A stretch of 64,000 bases of DNA, taken from NCBI GenBank assembly GCA_050246735.1, contig JBFWVM010000007.1:124001-188000 (forward strand), given 5' to 3'. The position numbers and the translations under genes were made by a program. The first letter of the stretch is position 1, and every line of letters begins with the position of its first letter. Below are positions 28,435 to 36,791 of the stretch, piece after piece. The notes beneath the pieces were generated by a model, which ran no database searches, was not told the DNA's origin, and saw nothing but the letters and a program-made list of their open reading frames with translations. The DNA is from Taklimakanibacter sp050246735 (GTDB lineage: Bacteria; Pseudomonadota; Alphaproteobacteria; Rhizobiales; Aestuariivirgaceae).

Positions 28435-30066
28435 TCACACATCCTTCGCCATTTCCCGGAGCTTGAATTTCTGGATCTTGCCGGTCGAGGTCTTCGGCAA
28501 TTCGGCGAAGATCACATGCTTCGGCACCTTGAAGCGCGCCAGCCCCTGGCGGCACCATTCGACGATCTCCTCCGCCGTCGCCTCCATGCCGGGCTTGAGC
28601 TCGATGAAGGCGCAAGGCGTCTCGCCCCATGTCTCGTCCGCCTTGGCGACGACCGCCGCCGCCTGGACCTTGGGGTTCTTGTAGAGCGCTTCCTCGACCT
28701 CGATCGAGGAGATGTTCTCTCCGCCCGAGATGATGATGTCCTTGGAGCGGTCCTTGAGCTGGATATAGCCGTCGGGATGGAGCACCGCGAGGTCGCCGGA
28801 ATGGAACCAGCCGCCCTTGAACGCCTCTTCGCTCGCTTTCCGGTTCTTGAGATAGCCCTTCATCACGATATTGCCGCGGAACATCACCTCGCCCAGCGTC
28901 CGGCCGTCGGCCGGCACCCGCGTCATGGTCCGGTCGTCCATCACCGTCAGCTGCTCGAGCGGGATGTAGTTGACACCCTGGCGCGCCTTCCTGGCGGCCC
29001 GCGCGGCGGGCTCGAGCGCGTCCCATGCCGGATGCCAGTCGTTCACCACCGCCGGGCCATAGGTCTCGGTCAGGCCATAGACATGGGTGACGTTGAAGCC
29101 CGCTTCCGCCATGCGCTCGAGCACGGTCTCGGGCGGGGGCGCCGCCGCGGTGGTGAATTCGACCGTATGCGCGAGCTTAGTCTTTTCCTCGGCCGGCGCG
29201 TTGAGGATGGTCGCCATCACGATCGGCGCGCCGCAGAGATGGGTGACCTCGTGCTCGGCCAGCGCCTGCCAGATCGCCTTGGCCCTGACCGCGCGCAAGG
29301 TGACATGTGTGCCGCCCATGACCGAGAGCGACCACGGATAGCCCCAGCCGTTGCAATGGAACATCGGCAGGGTCCACAGATAGACCGGGTGCTTGGCCAT
29401 CTGCTGGGTGAGGACGTTGCCGGTGGCGATGAGATAGGCGCCGCGGTGATGGCACACGACCCCTTTCGGATTGCCGGTGGTGCCCGACGTGTAGTTGAGC
29501 GAGATCGCGTCCCATTCGTCGTCCGGCATGCGCCATGGGAAATCGGGATCGCCGTCGGCGATGAAGCTCTCATAGTCGAGCGCGCCGAGGCGCTGGCCCT
29601 GGGTCACGAACTCGCGGTCGTGATAGTCGACGACGATGGGCTTCGGCCCCTGCATCAGCGCCAGCGCGTCCTTCAGGAGCGCCGAGAATTCCGTGTCGAC
29701 CAGGACGAGCCTGGTCTCGGCATGGGCGAGCGAGAAGGCGATGACCTGCGCGTCGAGCCTGGTGTTGAGCGTATTGAGGACGGCGCCGGCCATCGGCACG
29801 CCGTAATGGGCTTCGAGCATCGGCGGCGTATTGGCGAGAAGGGCCGACACCGTGTCGCCGCGCCCAATGCCGGCCTTGGCGAGGCTGGCGGCCAGCCGCC
29901 GGCAGCGCGCATAGAAGTCGGCATAGGTGACGCGCTGCCGTCCATGGATGATGGCGATATGGCCGGGATAGACGGCGCCGGCGCGGGCGAGAAAGGACAG
30001 GGGCGTCAGCGGCTGGTGATTGGCCGGGGACTTCGGCAGGTCGCGGTCGTAGATGGACGGGCTCAT
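28435..30066 (-). CDS. Acyl-CoA synthetase (AMP-forming, DmdB/medium-long chain type)
   Basis: 543 residues. ANL-superfamily motifs are complete: LNYTSGTTGNPKGVVCHH (about residue 180), HVYGLTETYGP (about 320), GWFHSGDLAVLHPDGYI with KDRSKDIIISGGENISS (about 425-455), and the C-terminal catalytic Lys in KTSTGKIQKFKLREMA. It activates a carboxylic acid to its CoA thioester. The overall pattern matches the group containing 3-methylmercaptopropionyl-CoA ligase and medium-chain acyl-CoA synthetases; substrate cannot be chosen. It appears to be a single-gene unit. Confidence 0.9.
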   Translation of the reverse strand: MSPSIYDRDLPKSPANHQPLTPLSFLARAGAVYPGHIAIIHGRQRVTYADFYARCRRLAASLAKAGIGRGDTVSALLANTPPMLEAHYGVPMAGAVLNTLNTRLDAQVIAFSLAHAETRLVLVDTEFSALLKDALALMQGPKPIVVDYHDREFVTQGQRLGALDYESFIADGDPDFPWRMPDDEWDAISLNYTSGTTGNPKGVVCHHRGAYLIATGNVLTQQMAKHPVYLWTLPMFHCNGWGYPWSLSVMGGTHVTLRAVRAKAIWQALAEHEVTHLCGAPIVMATILNAPAEEKTKLAHTVEFTTAAAPPPETVLERMAEAGFNVTHVYGLTETYGPAVVNDWHPAWDALEPAARAARKARQGVNYIPLEQLTVMDDRTMTRVPADGRTLGEVMFRGNIVMKGYLKNRKASEEAFKGGWFHSGDLAVLHPDGYIQLKDRSKDIIISGGENISSIEVEEALYKNPKVQAAAVVAKADETWGETPCAFIELKPGMEATAEEIVEWCRQGLARFKVPKHVIFAELPKTSTGKIQKFKLREMAKDV

Positions 30067-30108
30067 CGCGCCCCGTCTTATTATATCCGCCGCCGCGGCG
30101 GAAGGCCG

Positions 30109-31251
30109 CTATGTCGCCGCCGGACTCGGCTCGGCCAGGGTTTTCGGCGGCGCGGGCTTGCGCCCGTCGAGGAACAGCGCCAGCAGCCCGAGCAGCGTGA
30201 GTCCGGCTGCGATGATCAGCGTGTCATGGGCGAAGCTGCCGCCCCATTCATGACGCAGGATCGCGCCCGTCATCGAGAGCAGCGAACCGACGCAGAACAC
30301 CGGCAGCGAATGGCGGCCCATGGCGGTGATGAAGTTGGTTTTCGGGATCTGGTGCATGAGGCGGCCGAGCGGCGACATCATCACGACATAGCCGAGCGCC
30401 AGCACGTGCAGGAGGCGCGGCCAGGCGACGAAGCCCTTGTCGAAACCCCATATCGTCGCCGGCAGCTTGATGCCGGAAGAGTTGATCAGCCAGTCGAACG
30501 GCACCCACCAATAGGCGCAGACGAGATAGAGCGCCGCCAGTCCGTAGACCCAGGGCGAGAATGGCATCGGCTTCTCCTCGCGCTGGCGCTGTCCGAGAAT
30601 GAAGCCGATGACGAACAGCAGTTGCCAGGCAAAGGGATTGAAGAACCAGCCGCCGGGCATCGGGTAGTTCGGCAGGTCGAGTGCCAGTATGCCGGTGACG
30701 AGCCACAGCGTGGCCGAGACGGCGAGAAGCAGCGTGAGGCCGAGCCGGGCCAGCACCATCATGGCCGGCAGCATCAGGAGCAGCGCCATGTACATGGACA
30801 GGATGTTGAAATAGCCGAGTTGGTGTCCGAGGCTGGCGAGCCCGACGAAGCCGCGCGCCGGGTCGTCCAGCAACGGCTTGACGTCGACATAGATGATGGT
30901 GTCGTCGAGATACCCCGGATTCACGAAATAGAGCGCTGCAAGGCAGAACAGCGCGATGCCGATCACCGACGTCACCACATGCGAGACATAGAGGACACCG
31001 GCGCGGCGCCATGCCTTGGCCGTCGCATCCCACAATTCGCCGCGCTCGAAACGCGCGAAATAGGCATAGGCCGAGGCGAAGCCCGCCAGCATGACGAAGA
31101 TCTCCGCCGAGTCGGAAAAACCGAGATTCTTCGGTGTCAGCTTCTCGTAGAAATTGCCCGGCACATGATTGATGAAGATGGTGGCGAGCGCCAGCCCGCG
31201 CAGGAAGTCGACGCGGTGATCACGGCGGGAAGCTGTCTGGGCTGCGGTCAT
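30109..31251 (-). CDS. OpgC-like membrane protein
   Basis: 380 residues, about ten hydrophobic segments. The N terminus RDHRVDFLRGLALATIFINH and the later LGFSDSAEIFVMLAGFASAY match the OpgC family of acyltransferase-3-like proteins, which modify osmoregulated periplasmic glucans (succinylation in the characterised member). It should sit in the inner membrane. ATG at 31251 is chosen as the Met nearest the conserved start; the frame is open upstream with Met codons but the residues are Arg/Pro rich. Glucan backbone synthesis genes (opgGH or ndv) are not in the window. Confidence 0.85.
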   Translation of the reverse strand: MTAAQTASRRDHRVDFLRGLALATIFINHVPGNFYEKLTPKNLGFSDSAEIFVMLAGFASAYAYFARFERGELWDATAKAWRRAGVLYVSHVVTSVIGIALFCLAALYFVNPGYLDDTIIYVDVKPLLDDPARGFVGLASLGHQLGYFNILSMYMALLLMLPAMMVLARLGLTLLLAVSATLWLVTGILALDLPNYPMPGGWFFNPFAWQLLFVIGFILGQRQREEKPMPFSPWVYGLAALYLVCAYWWVPFDWLINSSGIKLPATIWGFDKGFVAWPRLLHVLALGYVVMMSPLGRLMHQIPKTNFITAMGRHSLPVFCVGSLLSMTGAILRHEWGGSFAHDTLIIAAGLTLLGLLALFLDGRKPAPPKTLAEPSPAAT

Positions 31252-31429
31252 GACGCGTGCTTGGCCGAACGGGGTGGCAAGATCAAGGCGTGGATTTTGC
31301 GGCATTAGGTAGCAAAGCCGAAATTCCCACAAGGGGTTAACGCGTTGCGGGAATGGATGTTCCGGCATGCATGACCGTCGGGCTCCGCATGGCGGCGCGG
31401 TCTTCGCGAGGTTGGACGGCGTACCGGCG

Positions 31430-32314
31430 TTAGTCCGGCTTGAAGTCGCGCGCCCGCTTTTCGGCTTCCGTCTTGGTGGCCTGCGGCAGGCGGCCGGTGA
31501 AATCGTCGAGCCATGCGTCGCTGCGCCCACCCTGCCGCGCCAGGATGTGCCATTTCATCGCTTCCGCGGGATCGACCGGGAAGACCCGTCCTGTCGCGTA
31601 GAGCCGCGCCACCCGATTCTGCGCCACTGGATTGCCGCGCTTGGCCGAGACCATGAGCCACTGGGCGCCCACCTTCTCGTCCTTCTTCACCCCGTCGCCG
31701 CGAAACACCATGATGCCGTAATCGAGCGCCGCGTCCGGATGGCCCTTCATCGCCGCCTTGGCGAACCATTCGCCGGCCGTGATCTTGCTCTGCTCGACGC
31801 CTTTGCCCTCGGAATAGAGGACGCCGAGATTGTATTGCGCGTCCGGATAGCCCTGAGCCGCCGCCTTGCGGAACCAGTCGGCCGCCGACGTCCAGTCGGG
31901 CGGCGTCTCCTCGGCGGCGAGGAGGCCGAGCCGGTGCTCCGCTTCGGGCCTCCCCTGCCCGGCCGCCTTGATGAGCCAGTAGCGGCCGCGCTCCATGTCG
32001 GGCTCGCCGAGCGCACCGCCGAGATAGATGTCGGCCAGCGCATATTGCGCGTCGACATTGTTCTTCTCGGCGGCCCCGGCGTACCAGTCGACCGCCTTGT
32101 TGAGGTCGGCGCCGACGCCATAGCCTTTCTGATAGAAGAGGCCGAGCATCGCCATGGCGCGCGCGTCGCCCTTCTTGGCCGCGGCCTCGGCGATCTCGCG
32201 CGCGCCCTTGTAGTCCTTGTCCTCGTAGAGCAGCACGGCCTCTTCATAGGAGGCCTGCGCCAGGGCCGGGGTGGCGGCGAGGAGGCACAGGAGCAGGCAG
32301 AAGATGCGTGTCAT
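31430..32314 (-). CDS. Exported Sel1-repeat (tetratricopeptide-like) protein
   Basis: 294 residues. The N terminus MTRIFCLLLCLLAATPALAQA is a signal peptide. The mature part is a run of about six Sel1-like repeats of about 36 residues, seen as recurrent AMAMLGLFYQKGYGV, AQYALADIYLGGALG, AEHRLGLLAA, AQYNLGVLYSEGKGV, AALDYGIMVFRGDGV and AQNRVARLYATGRVF. Such proteins are periplasmic or envelope adaptor scaffolds. ATG at 32314 overlaps the stop of the ThiE-like gene (ATGA), an unexpected pairing. Binding partner unknown. Confidence 0.88.
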   Translation of the reverse strand: MTRIFCLLLCLLAATPALAQASYEEAVLLYEDKDYKGAREIAEAAAKKGDARAMAMLGLFYQKGYGVGADLNKAVDWYAGAAEKNNVDAQYALADIYLGGALGEPDMERGRYWLIKAAGQGRPEAEHRLGLLAAEETPPDWTSAADWFRKAAAQGYPDAQYNLGVLYSEGKGVEQSKITAGEWFAKAAMKGHPDAALDYGIMVFRGDGVKKDEKVGAQWLMVSAKRGNPVAQNRVARLYATGRVFPVDPAEAMKWHILARQGGRSDAWLDDFTGRLPQATKTEAEKRARDFKPD

Positions 32315-32880
32315 GGCGCTTGTCCCGAAATCGCCTGCATGACCTCGGCGACGATGCGCCGGGCCTCTTCGGGCGACGTCCAGATCGAATCCGGCGGACG
32401 GATGAAATCGGGTTGTTGCGTCAACAATTGGGCGACGCCTTCCGGCCCCACCGGATCGGCGGCGATGCAGGGTACGTCGAACAAGCCCGACCACCACCGG
32501 ATGATCGGCTCGTCATGCGGCTTGAGCCGGGCCTGGTGGAAGGCGATATAGTCGGCGCCGGCCTCGGCCAGATCCATCGCCGCGTGGCGCGACACCCCGG
32601 CGAGCGCGCCGATGATCTTGCCGCCGCCCAGGAGCTTGCGGGCATGGTCGTAATCGGCCCGCGTGGTGATCTCGATGCCGTCGCAATCGCGCGCATGCTT
32701 CTCGTCCGCGCTGAGCAGCGCCACGTCGTGCTTGACGGCGGCGGGCATCAGCGCCGGCACGAGATCGCCGGGCGCCAGCGCGCTCGCCACGTCGCCCGCG
32801 GCGCAGATCGCCGTGAAGCAGCGGATGGCGTGCTGGCCGGTCGTCTCCGGCACGACGAGGTGAAGACGGGGCGGCGCCAT
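32311..32880 (-). CDS. Divergent thiamine-phosphate-synthase-like (TenI/ThiE fold) protein
   Basis: 189 residues of TIM-barrel character with a ThiE-like core: KHDVALLSADEKHARDCDG, GKIIGALAGVSRHAAMDLAE and AGADYIAFHQARLK near residue 115. The usual ThiE HLGQ pyrophosphate-site sequence is replaced by DGIEITTRADYD, so true thiamine phosphate synthesis is doubtful. No thiamine genes are adjacent. The gene is coupled to the Sel1-repeat gene. A repeat element (32986-33035) lies upstream, between it and RidA. Confidence 0.75.
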   Translation of the reverse strand: MAPPRLHLVVPETTGQHAIRCFTAICAAGDVASALAPGDLVPALMPAAVKHDVALLSADEKHARDCDGIEITTRADYDHARKLLGGGKIIGALAGVSRHAAMDLAEAGADYIAFHQARLKPHDEPIIRWWSGLFDVPCIAADPVGPEGVAQLLTQQPDFIRPPDSIWTSPEEARRIVAEVMQAISGQAP

Positions 32881-32985
32881 GGCCGGTTCGGATCCTCCTC
32901 GTTTGCTCGATCGGGGGCAAGGTTAGCGCATCCGCCCGAAAAGCGCTCGCGGTTTTCGGACGGCAACGCCCGCTCAATATCCCCT

Positions 32986-33035
32986 ATTTCGGTGACAGTG
33001 CATTTAATTGTGAAAAGAGTTAAATGCACCGAAAT
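32986..33035. repeat. Imperfect inverted repeat related to RAYT-flanking repeats
   Basis: The left arm at 32986-33007 is a 22-base unit (ATTTCGGTGACAGTGCATTTAA split here as ATTTCGGTGACAGTG and CATTTAA). The right arm at 33020-33035 is its reverse complement with an internal 6-base deletion (TTAAATGCACCGAAAT). The same unit flanks the transposase gene at 47981-48860, 15 kb away. It ends one base before the TAA of the RidA gene, so the hairpin could also act as a 3' end for that transcript. Confidence 0.8.
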
Positions 33036-33036
33036 A

Positions 33037-33414
33037 TTATGCGGGCTGCTTTTTCGGCGAGTAGGCGATGGCTTCGATCTCGACCCTGATGGGGATCATG
33101 AGGCGGCTTTCGGCGGTCGAGCGCGCCGGCGGCTCCTTGGAGAAGTAGGTCGCATAGACCTGGTTGAAGGCGCCGAAGTCACGCGCATCCTCGAGCCACA
33201 CGGTGGTCTTGACGACCTCCTCCAGAGTGGCGCCGGCCAGCGCCAATGCCGCCTTGACGTTCTCGAGCACCTGGCGCGTCTGCTCCTTGACGCCGCCGGC
33301 GACGATATTGCCTTGCGCATCGACCGGGACCTGGCCCGAGACATAGACGAGATCGCCGGCCCTGACCGCGGGCGAGAGCGGCACATGCGATGTGCCGAAG
33401 ACCTGTTTCTTCAT
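33037..33414 (-). CDS. RidA family protein (YjgF/YER057c/UK114)
   Basis: 125 residues, the usual size. Family features: PLSPAVRAGDLVYVSGQVP near residue 10, VKEQTRQVLENVKAAL near 42, and RLMIPIRVEIEAIAY at the C terminus with the conserved Arg that binds imine/enamine carboxylates. RidA proteins hydrolyse reactive enamines/imines to keto acids and ammonia. ATG at 33414 is chosen since GGAG lies eight bases upstream; the alternative ATG at 33435 overlaps the preceding stop (ATGA) but has no ribosome site. Grouped with a binding protein of unknown ligand. Confidence 0.88.
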   Translation of the reverse strand: MKKQVFGTSHVPLSPAVRAGDLVYVSGQVPVDAQGNIVAGGVKEQTRQVLENVKAALALAGATLEEVVKTTVWLEDARDFGAFNQVYATYFSKEPPARSTAESRLMIPIRVEIEAIAYSPKKQPA

Positions 33415-33431
33415 ACGTGTTGCTCCATTCG

Positions 33432-34664
33432 TCATTTCAGCAGGATGCGGTTGATCTCTTCGGCGACCGCCTTGAGCGTCGCCTCGATGTCGCCGCCGAG
33501 ATAGACTTTCTCCAGCGCCTCGGTGGTCCTCTGCGCCACGATCTCCCAGCCGGCGATCGGCGGCGTGAATCGCGCCAGCGGCAGGAGATCGACGAAAGGC
33601 TTGAGATCGGCGTCGTTGGCATAGTGCTCGGCCTTGGCCTCCTCCATGGTGACCGGCAGGAAGCCCTCGTCCAGCGTGAACCTGGCGCGCAGGTCGGCGG
33701 TGAAGAGATAGTCGAGGAATTTCCAGGCGTCCTCCTTGGCCTTGGACGTCTTGAACATCACGGCCAGGTCGGCCTCGCCATAGGTGCCGCGCGCGCCCGT
33801 CGGGCCCGCGGGCACGGTTGCGACGCCGTAATCAACGCCGCGTCCCTGCTGCCGGATCTCCCTGGCGAGGAGCGGATCGGCGATGACCATGCCGAGCTTG
33901 CCTTCCTTGAAGAGGTTCTCTACACCTTCCCGCGGGAACGCGGTGACGGCGGGCTGGGTGGCGCCCTTGTCGATGAGCTCCTTGTAGAATTTAGCCGCCG
34001 CGATGGCCCCGTCGCTGGCGAGCCCCGACCGGCCGTTCTCGTCGATGACCTCGACGCCCTGCCCCCACATGACATAATAGAAGAACACGTCCGCCTCGAC
34101 CCCCTTGCCGGCGAGCCCATAGCCATAGCGCCCGCCGCCGAGGCCTGCGATCTTCTCCGCCGCCGTCTTGAGCTCGTCCCAGGTCTTCGGCGCCTCGGCG
34201 ATGCCGGTTTTCGCGAACAGGTCTCTGTTGTAGTAAAGGGCCCGCACCGAGGCGGTGAAGGGCAGGCCGTAGGTCTTGCCGTCCACCGCCGCGGCGGCGA
34301 GGAAGGGCGCGATGAGCCGGCTCTTCAGATCACCGGTGATGAGGCCGTCGAGAGGCTCGAGCGCGTCGAGCCTGACGAAATCGACAAGCCAGCGGCCGCT
34401 GATGATGGCGAGGTCCGGATTGCCGCCCTCGCCCATCTCGGTGGTGAGCCGCCGCCGCAGCTCCTCCCTGGGCACGATGTCGACCCGGATGTCGATGCCG
34501 GGATTGGCGGCCTCGAAGGCATGCTCGGCTTCGGAGAAATAGGGCTTGGTCCTGGCGCTGTATTCGGGGACGGCGACCCGGACGGTGCTCGCGAACCCCG
34601 CGCCGGCAAGGAAAAGCAGGCTCAACGCCGCCGCGAGGCTGGTCTGCAGAAAACGGCGTCGCAT
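33432..34664 (-). CDS. Extracellular solute-binding protein, family 1 (sugar-type)
   Basis: 410 residues. The N terminus MRRRFLQTSLAAALSLLFLA is a signal peptide with an RRxFL core resembling a Tat signal. The body has family 1 features: FEAANPGIDIRVDIVPREEL, NPDLAIISGRWLVDF, LPFTASVRALYYNRDLFAKTG and PKTWDELKTAAEKIAGLGG. The ligand may be a sugar or polyol. No permease or ATPase adjoins it, so partners must be elsewhere. ATG at 34664 has GGAGG upstream; an in-frame ATG 30 bases earlier would lengthen the n-region. It is followed by RidA. Confidence 0.88.
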   Translation of the reverse strand: MRRRFLQTSLAAALSLLFLAGAGFASTVRVAVPEYSARTKPYFSEAEHAFEAANPGIDIRVDIVPREELRRRLTTEMGEGGNPDLAIISGRWLVDFVRLDALEPLDGLITGDLKSRLIAPFLAAAAVDGKTYGLPFTASVRALYYNRDLFAKTGIAEAPKTWDELKTAAEKIAGLGGGRYGYGLAGKGVEADVFFYYVMWGQGVEVIDENGRSGLASDGAIAAAKFYKELIDKGATQPAVTAFPREGVENLFKEGKLGMVIADPLLAREIRQQGRGVDYGVATVPAGPTGARGTYGEADLAVMFKTSKAKEDAWKFLDYLFTADLRARFTLDEGFLPVTMEEAKAEHYANDADLKPFVDLLPLARFTPPIAGWEIVAQRTTEALEKVYLGGDIEATLKAVAEEINRILLK

Positions 34665-34833
34665 GGGTCCTCCACTGTCAGGCCATTGATTCATAAGCCC
34701 ATTCCGCTGAAGGGGCTACAGCGATTGCGACCCATTCACATCCCCGCATCGGCGATCAAAGGAAAATAAGCATAAATCCTGTTGCTTAGGTGCGTTTTGC
34801 AGGTCATCTTCCCGTGAACAGCAGCGAGGCGTC

Positions 34834-35601
34834 ATGACTGGACTTGAGGGAAAGCGGGTTGTGATCACCGGAGCCGGCGGCGGCATCGGCGCCGTCCTGG
34901 TGAAAGTCTTCGCCGACGCAGGCGCCACCGTGATCGGCTGCGACAGGACCGCGGACACGGCCGAGCCGGTCGCGCCCGATCATCTGGAGGTCTTCGATCT
35001 TCTGGCGCCCGCGTCGATCGGCCGGGCGGCGGCGAACATCATCGAGCGCTTCGGTGCCCCCGACTGCCTCGTCAACAATGCCGGCTGGACGCGGGCCGAG
35101 CTCATGGGCGATGTGACGCCGGAGGCGATCGAGCGCGAATTGCAGCTCAATCTCGCGGGCGTCATGCAGTTCACCCAGGGCTTCCTGCCGGCGATGGTCG
35201 AGCGCAAGCTCGGCAGCATCGTCTTCGTGAGCTCGGTCAATGCGGTCCTGCATTTCGGCAACCCGGTCTATGCCGCGGCCAAGGCCGGCATCGAGGCCTA
35301 TTCTCGTGCCATCGCGGTCGAATATGGCGGGCATGGCATCCGCTCGAACGCCGTCTGTCCGGGCTCGACGCGCACTCATGCCTGGGACCACCGGCTTGCC
35401 GCCGAGCCGCATCTCCTGGCGCGCGTCACCAGGCTCTATGCGCTGAAGCGCATGGTCACGCCCGAGGAGGTGGCGAACGCCGTGGTCTTCCTGGCATCGC
35501 CCTTGTCGAGCGGCATCACCGGCATCAGCCTCCCTGTCGACGCCGGCGCCACGGCCGGCTTCATTCCCTTCATCGACACGGTCCTCAAGGGCCTCTCGTG
35601 A
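34834..35601 (+). CDS. SDR family oxidoreductase
   Basis: 255 residues. VVITGAGGGIGAVLVKVFADAG (Rossmann, near residue 9, GxxxGxG), NNAGWTRAEL near 77, catalytic Ser in VFVSSVNAVLHFG and YAAAKAGIEAYSR (YxxxK, near 146), and C-terminal PLSSGITGISLPVDAGAT. The family oxidises or reduces sugars, polyols or acyl groups. It diverges from the solute-binding protein gene across a 169-base AT-richer gap and converges on the PLP enzyme. A sugar/polyol substrate is a contextual guess. Confidence 0.9.
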   Translation: MTGLEGKRVVITGAGGGIGAVLVKVFADAGATVIGCDRTADTAEPVAPDHLEVFDLLAPASIGRAAANIIERFGAPDCLVNNAGWTRAELMGDVTPEAIERELQLNLAGVMQFTQGFLPAMVERKLGSIVFVSSVNAVLHFGNPVYAAAKAGIEAYSRAIAVEYGGHGIRSNAVCPGSTRTHAWDHRLAAEPHLLARVTRLYALKRMVTPEEVANAVVFLASPLSSGITGISLPVDAGATAGFIPFIDTVLKGLS

Positions 35602-35609
35602 CGGCGGGC

Positions 35610-35629
35610 GCCGGCACGCCGCTGCCGGC
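35610..35629. terminator. Hairpin between convergent genes
   Basis: GCCGGCA (35610-35616) and TGCCGGC (35623-35629) form a perfect 7-base GC-rich stem with a 6-base loop. It lies just after the SDR stop (35599-35601) and touches the stop of the opposing PLP-enzyme gene. No T-run follows on either side, so it is a possible bidirectional 3' end structure rather than a textbook terminator. Confidence 0.4.
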
Positions 35630-36735
35630 TACTGCACCATGCCGCGCGCATCGACCTTGACGGCGCCCAGCACCTCGCCACCCCTGGTGAAGACGACGCG
35701 GTCGAAGAGATTGGTGACCGGACAGACATGGTTCGGCGTTATCCGCACCAGCTCGCCGATCTCGGGCTTGCGGGCGAGGCCGGAAATGTCGAGGAAGCCG
35801 TGCTCCTCGCTCGTCGTGTAGATATGCGCCTTGTCCAGCGCCTTCACCACGCCATAGCCCTTGAGGCCGAGGAGATCGCTGGTCAGCGCCTTGCTGCCGG
35901 CATCGACGAGGGCGCGCTCGTCCGTCGGCCGGCTCACCACCGTGGCGAGGACGTCGAGGGCGCAGTCGTCATAGGAGCAGGTGCCGCGCTCGGCGAGCGA
36001 GCGGTCGAAATAGATATAGGTGCCGGCGCGGTATTCGGTGGCGACGCCCAGACCTTCGTCGCTCCACATGTCGGGTGAGCCACCGGTCGAGACGACGCGG
36101 GTCTCGAGGCCGGCTTTCCCGGCGCGCTCGAGGGCTTCGGTGAAGAAGGTCTCCGCCTGCCTGCGCGTGCCCGCCACCGTATAGGTCATAAGCCCGCCAT
36201 AGGTGATCCCGGAAGTGCGCTCGATCAGCTGTGCCAGCTCGACCGCGGCCTGGGGCGTCTGAACGCCATTGCGCCTGCCGCCGGTATCGCATTCGACCAG
36301 CACCGCGATGTCGCGTCCCGCCGCGGCGCCGGCGGTGCCGAGCCCCGCGACCACCGCCTCGTTGTCGGCGACGACGGAGATGTCTGTGCGCCGGGCGAGA
36401 TCGGCCAGGCGCCTGAGCTTGTGCGCGCCCACCACGTTGAAGGTGAGAAGGAGGTCGCGGATCCCGGCATCGGCCATGACCTCCGCCTCGCCGAGCTTCT
36501 GCACCGTGACGCCCCTGGCGCCCAGCGCCAACTGGTATCTGGCGAGCGGCACCAGCTTGTGGGTCTTGATATGCGGCCGGTTGGCCAGCCCGAGCTTGTC
36601 GCAGCGCTCCTGCCAGCGCTTCAGGTTGCGCTCCACGACGTCGATGTCGATGACGGGAACCGGGGTCTCGAGATCCTCGATGCGCTTCGGCGCCGGCTCG
36701 AAGCGGAAATAGCTGGTGATGTCTCTGCTGCTCAT
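35629..36735 (-). CDS. DSD1 family PLP-dependent enzyme (D-threonine aldolase/alanine racemase-like)
   Basis: 368 residues. The N-terminal barrel has TPVPVIDIDVVERNL then RPHIKTHKLVPLARYQ, with the PLP-binding Lys in the HIKTHK motif near residue 58. The C-terminal beta domain contains SEEHGFLDISG and ITPNHVCPVTNLFD, the His/Cys metal site of D-threonine aldolase and D-serine dehydratase. Start MSSRDITSYF at 36735 is preferred; the frame is open upstream only by overlap with the rhamnose isomerase. It probably cleaves a D-3-hydroxy amino acid. Confidence 0.88.
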   Translation of the reverse strand: MSSRDITSYFRFEPAPKRIEDLETPVPVIDIDVVERNLKRWQERCDKLGLANRPHIKTHKLVPLARYQLALGARGVTVQKLGEAEVMADAGIRDLLLTFNVVGAHKLRRLADLARRTDISVVADNEAVVAGLGTAGAAAGRDIAVLVECDTGGRRNGVQTPQAAVELAQLIERTSGITYGGLMTYTVAGTRRQAETFFTEALERAGKAGLETRVVSTGGSPDMWSDEGLGVATEYRAGTYIYFDRSLAERGTCSYDDCALDVLATVVSRPTDERALVDAGSKALTSDLLGLKGYGVVKALDKAHIYTTSEEHGFLDISGLARKPEIGELVRITPNHVCPVTNLFDRVVFTRGGEVLGAVKVDARGMVQ

Positions 36736-36791
36736 CTGCGCACTCTCAAAATTCGCCAGCCGTTCTAGAGGATTTTCCGGCGCGAGGGAAA

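Noticed and set aside
28516..31308. A 930-codon plus-strand frame across the acyl-CoA synthetase and OpgC-like genes
   Set aside because: It spans two well-supported minus-strand genes and their gap, with low-complexity Arg/Glu/His-rich translation and no motifs.
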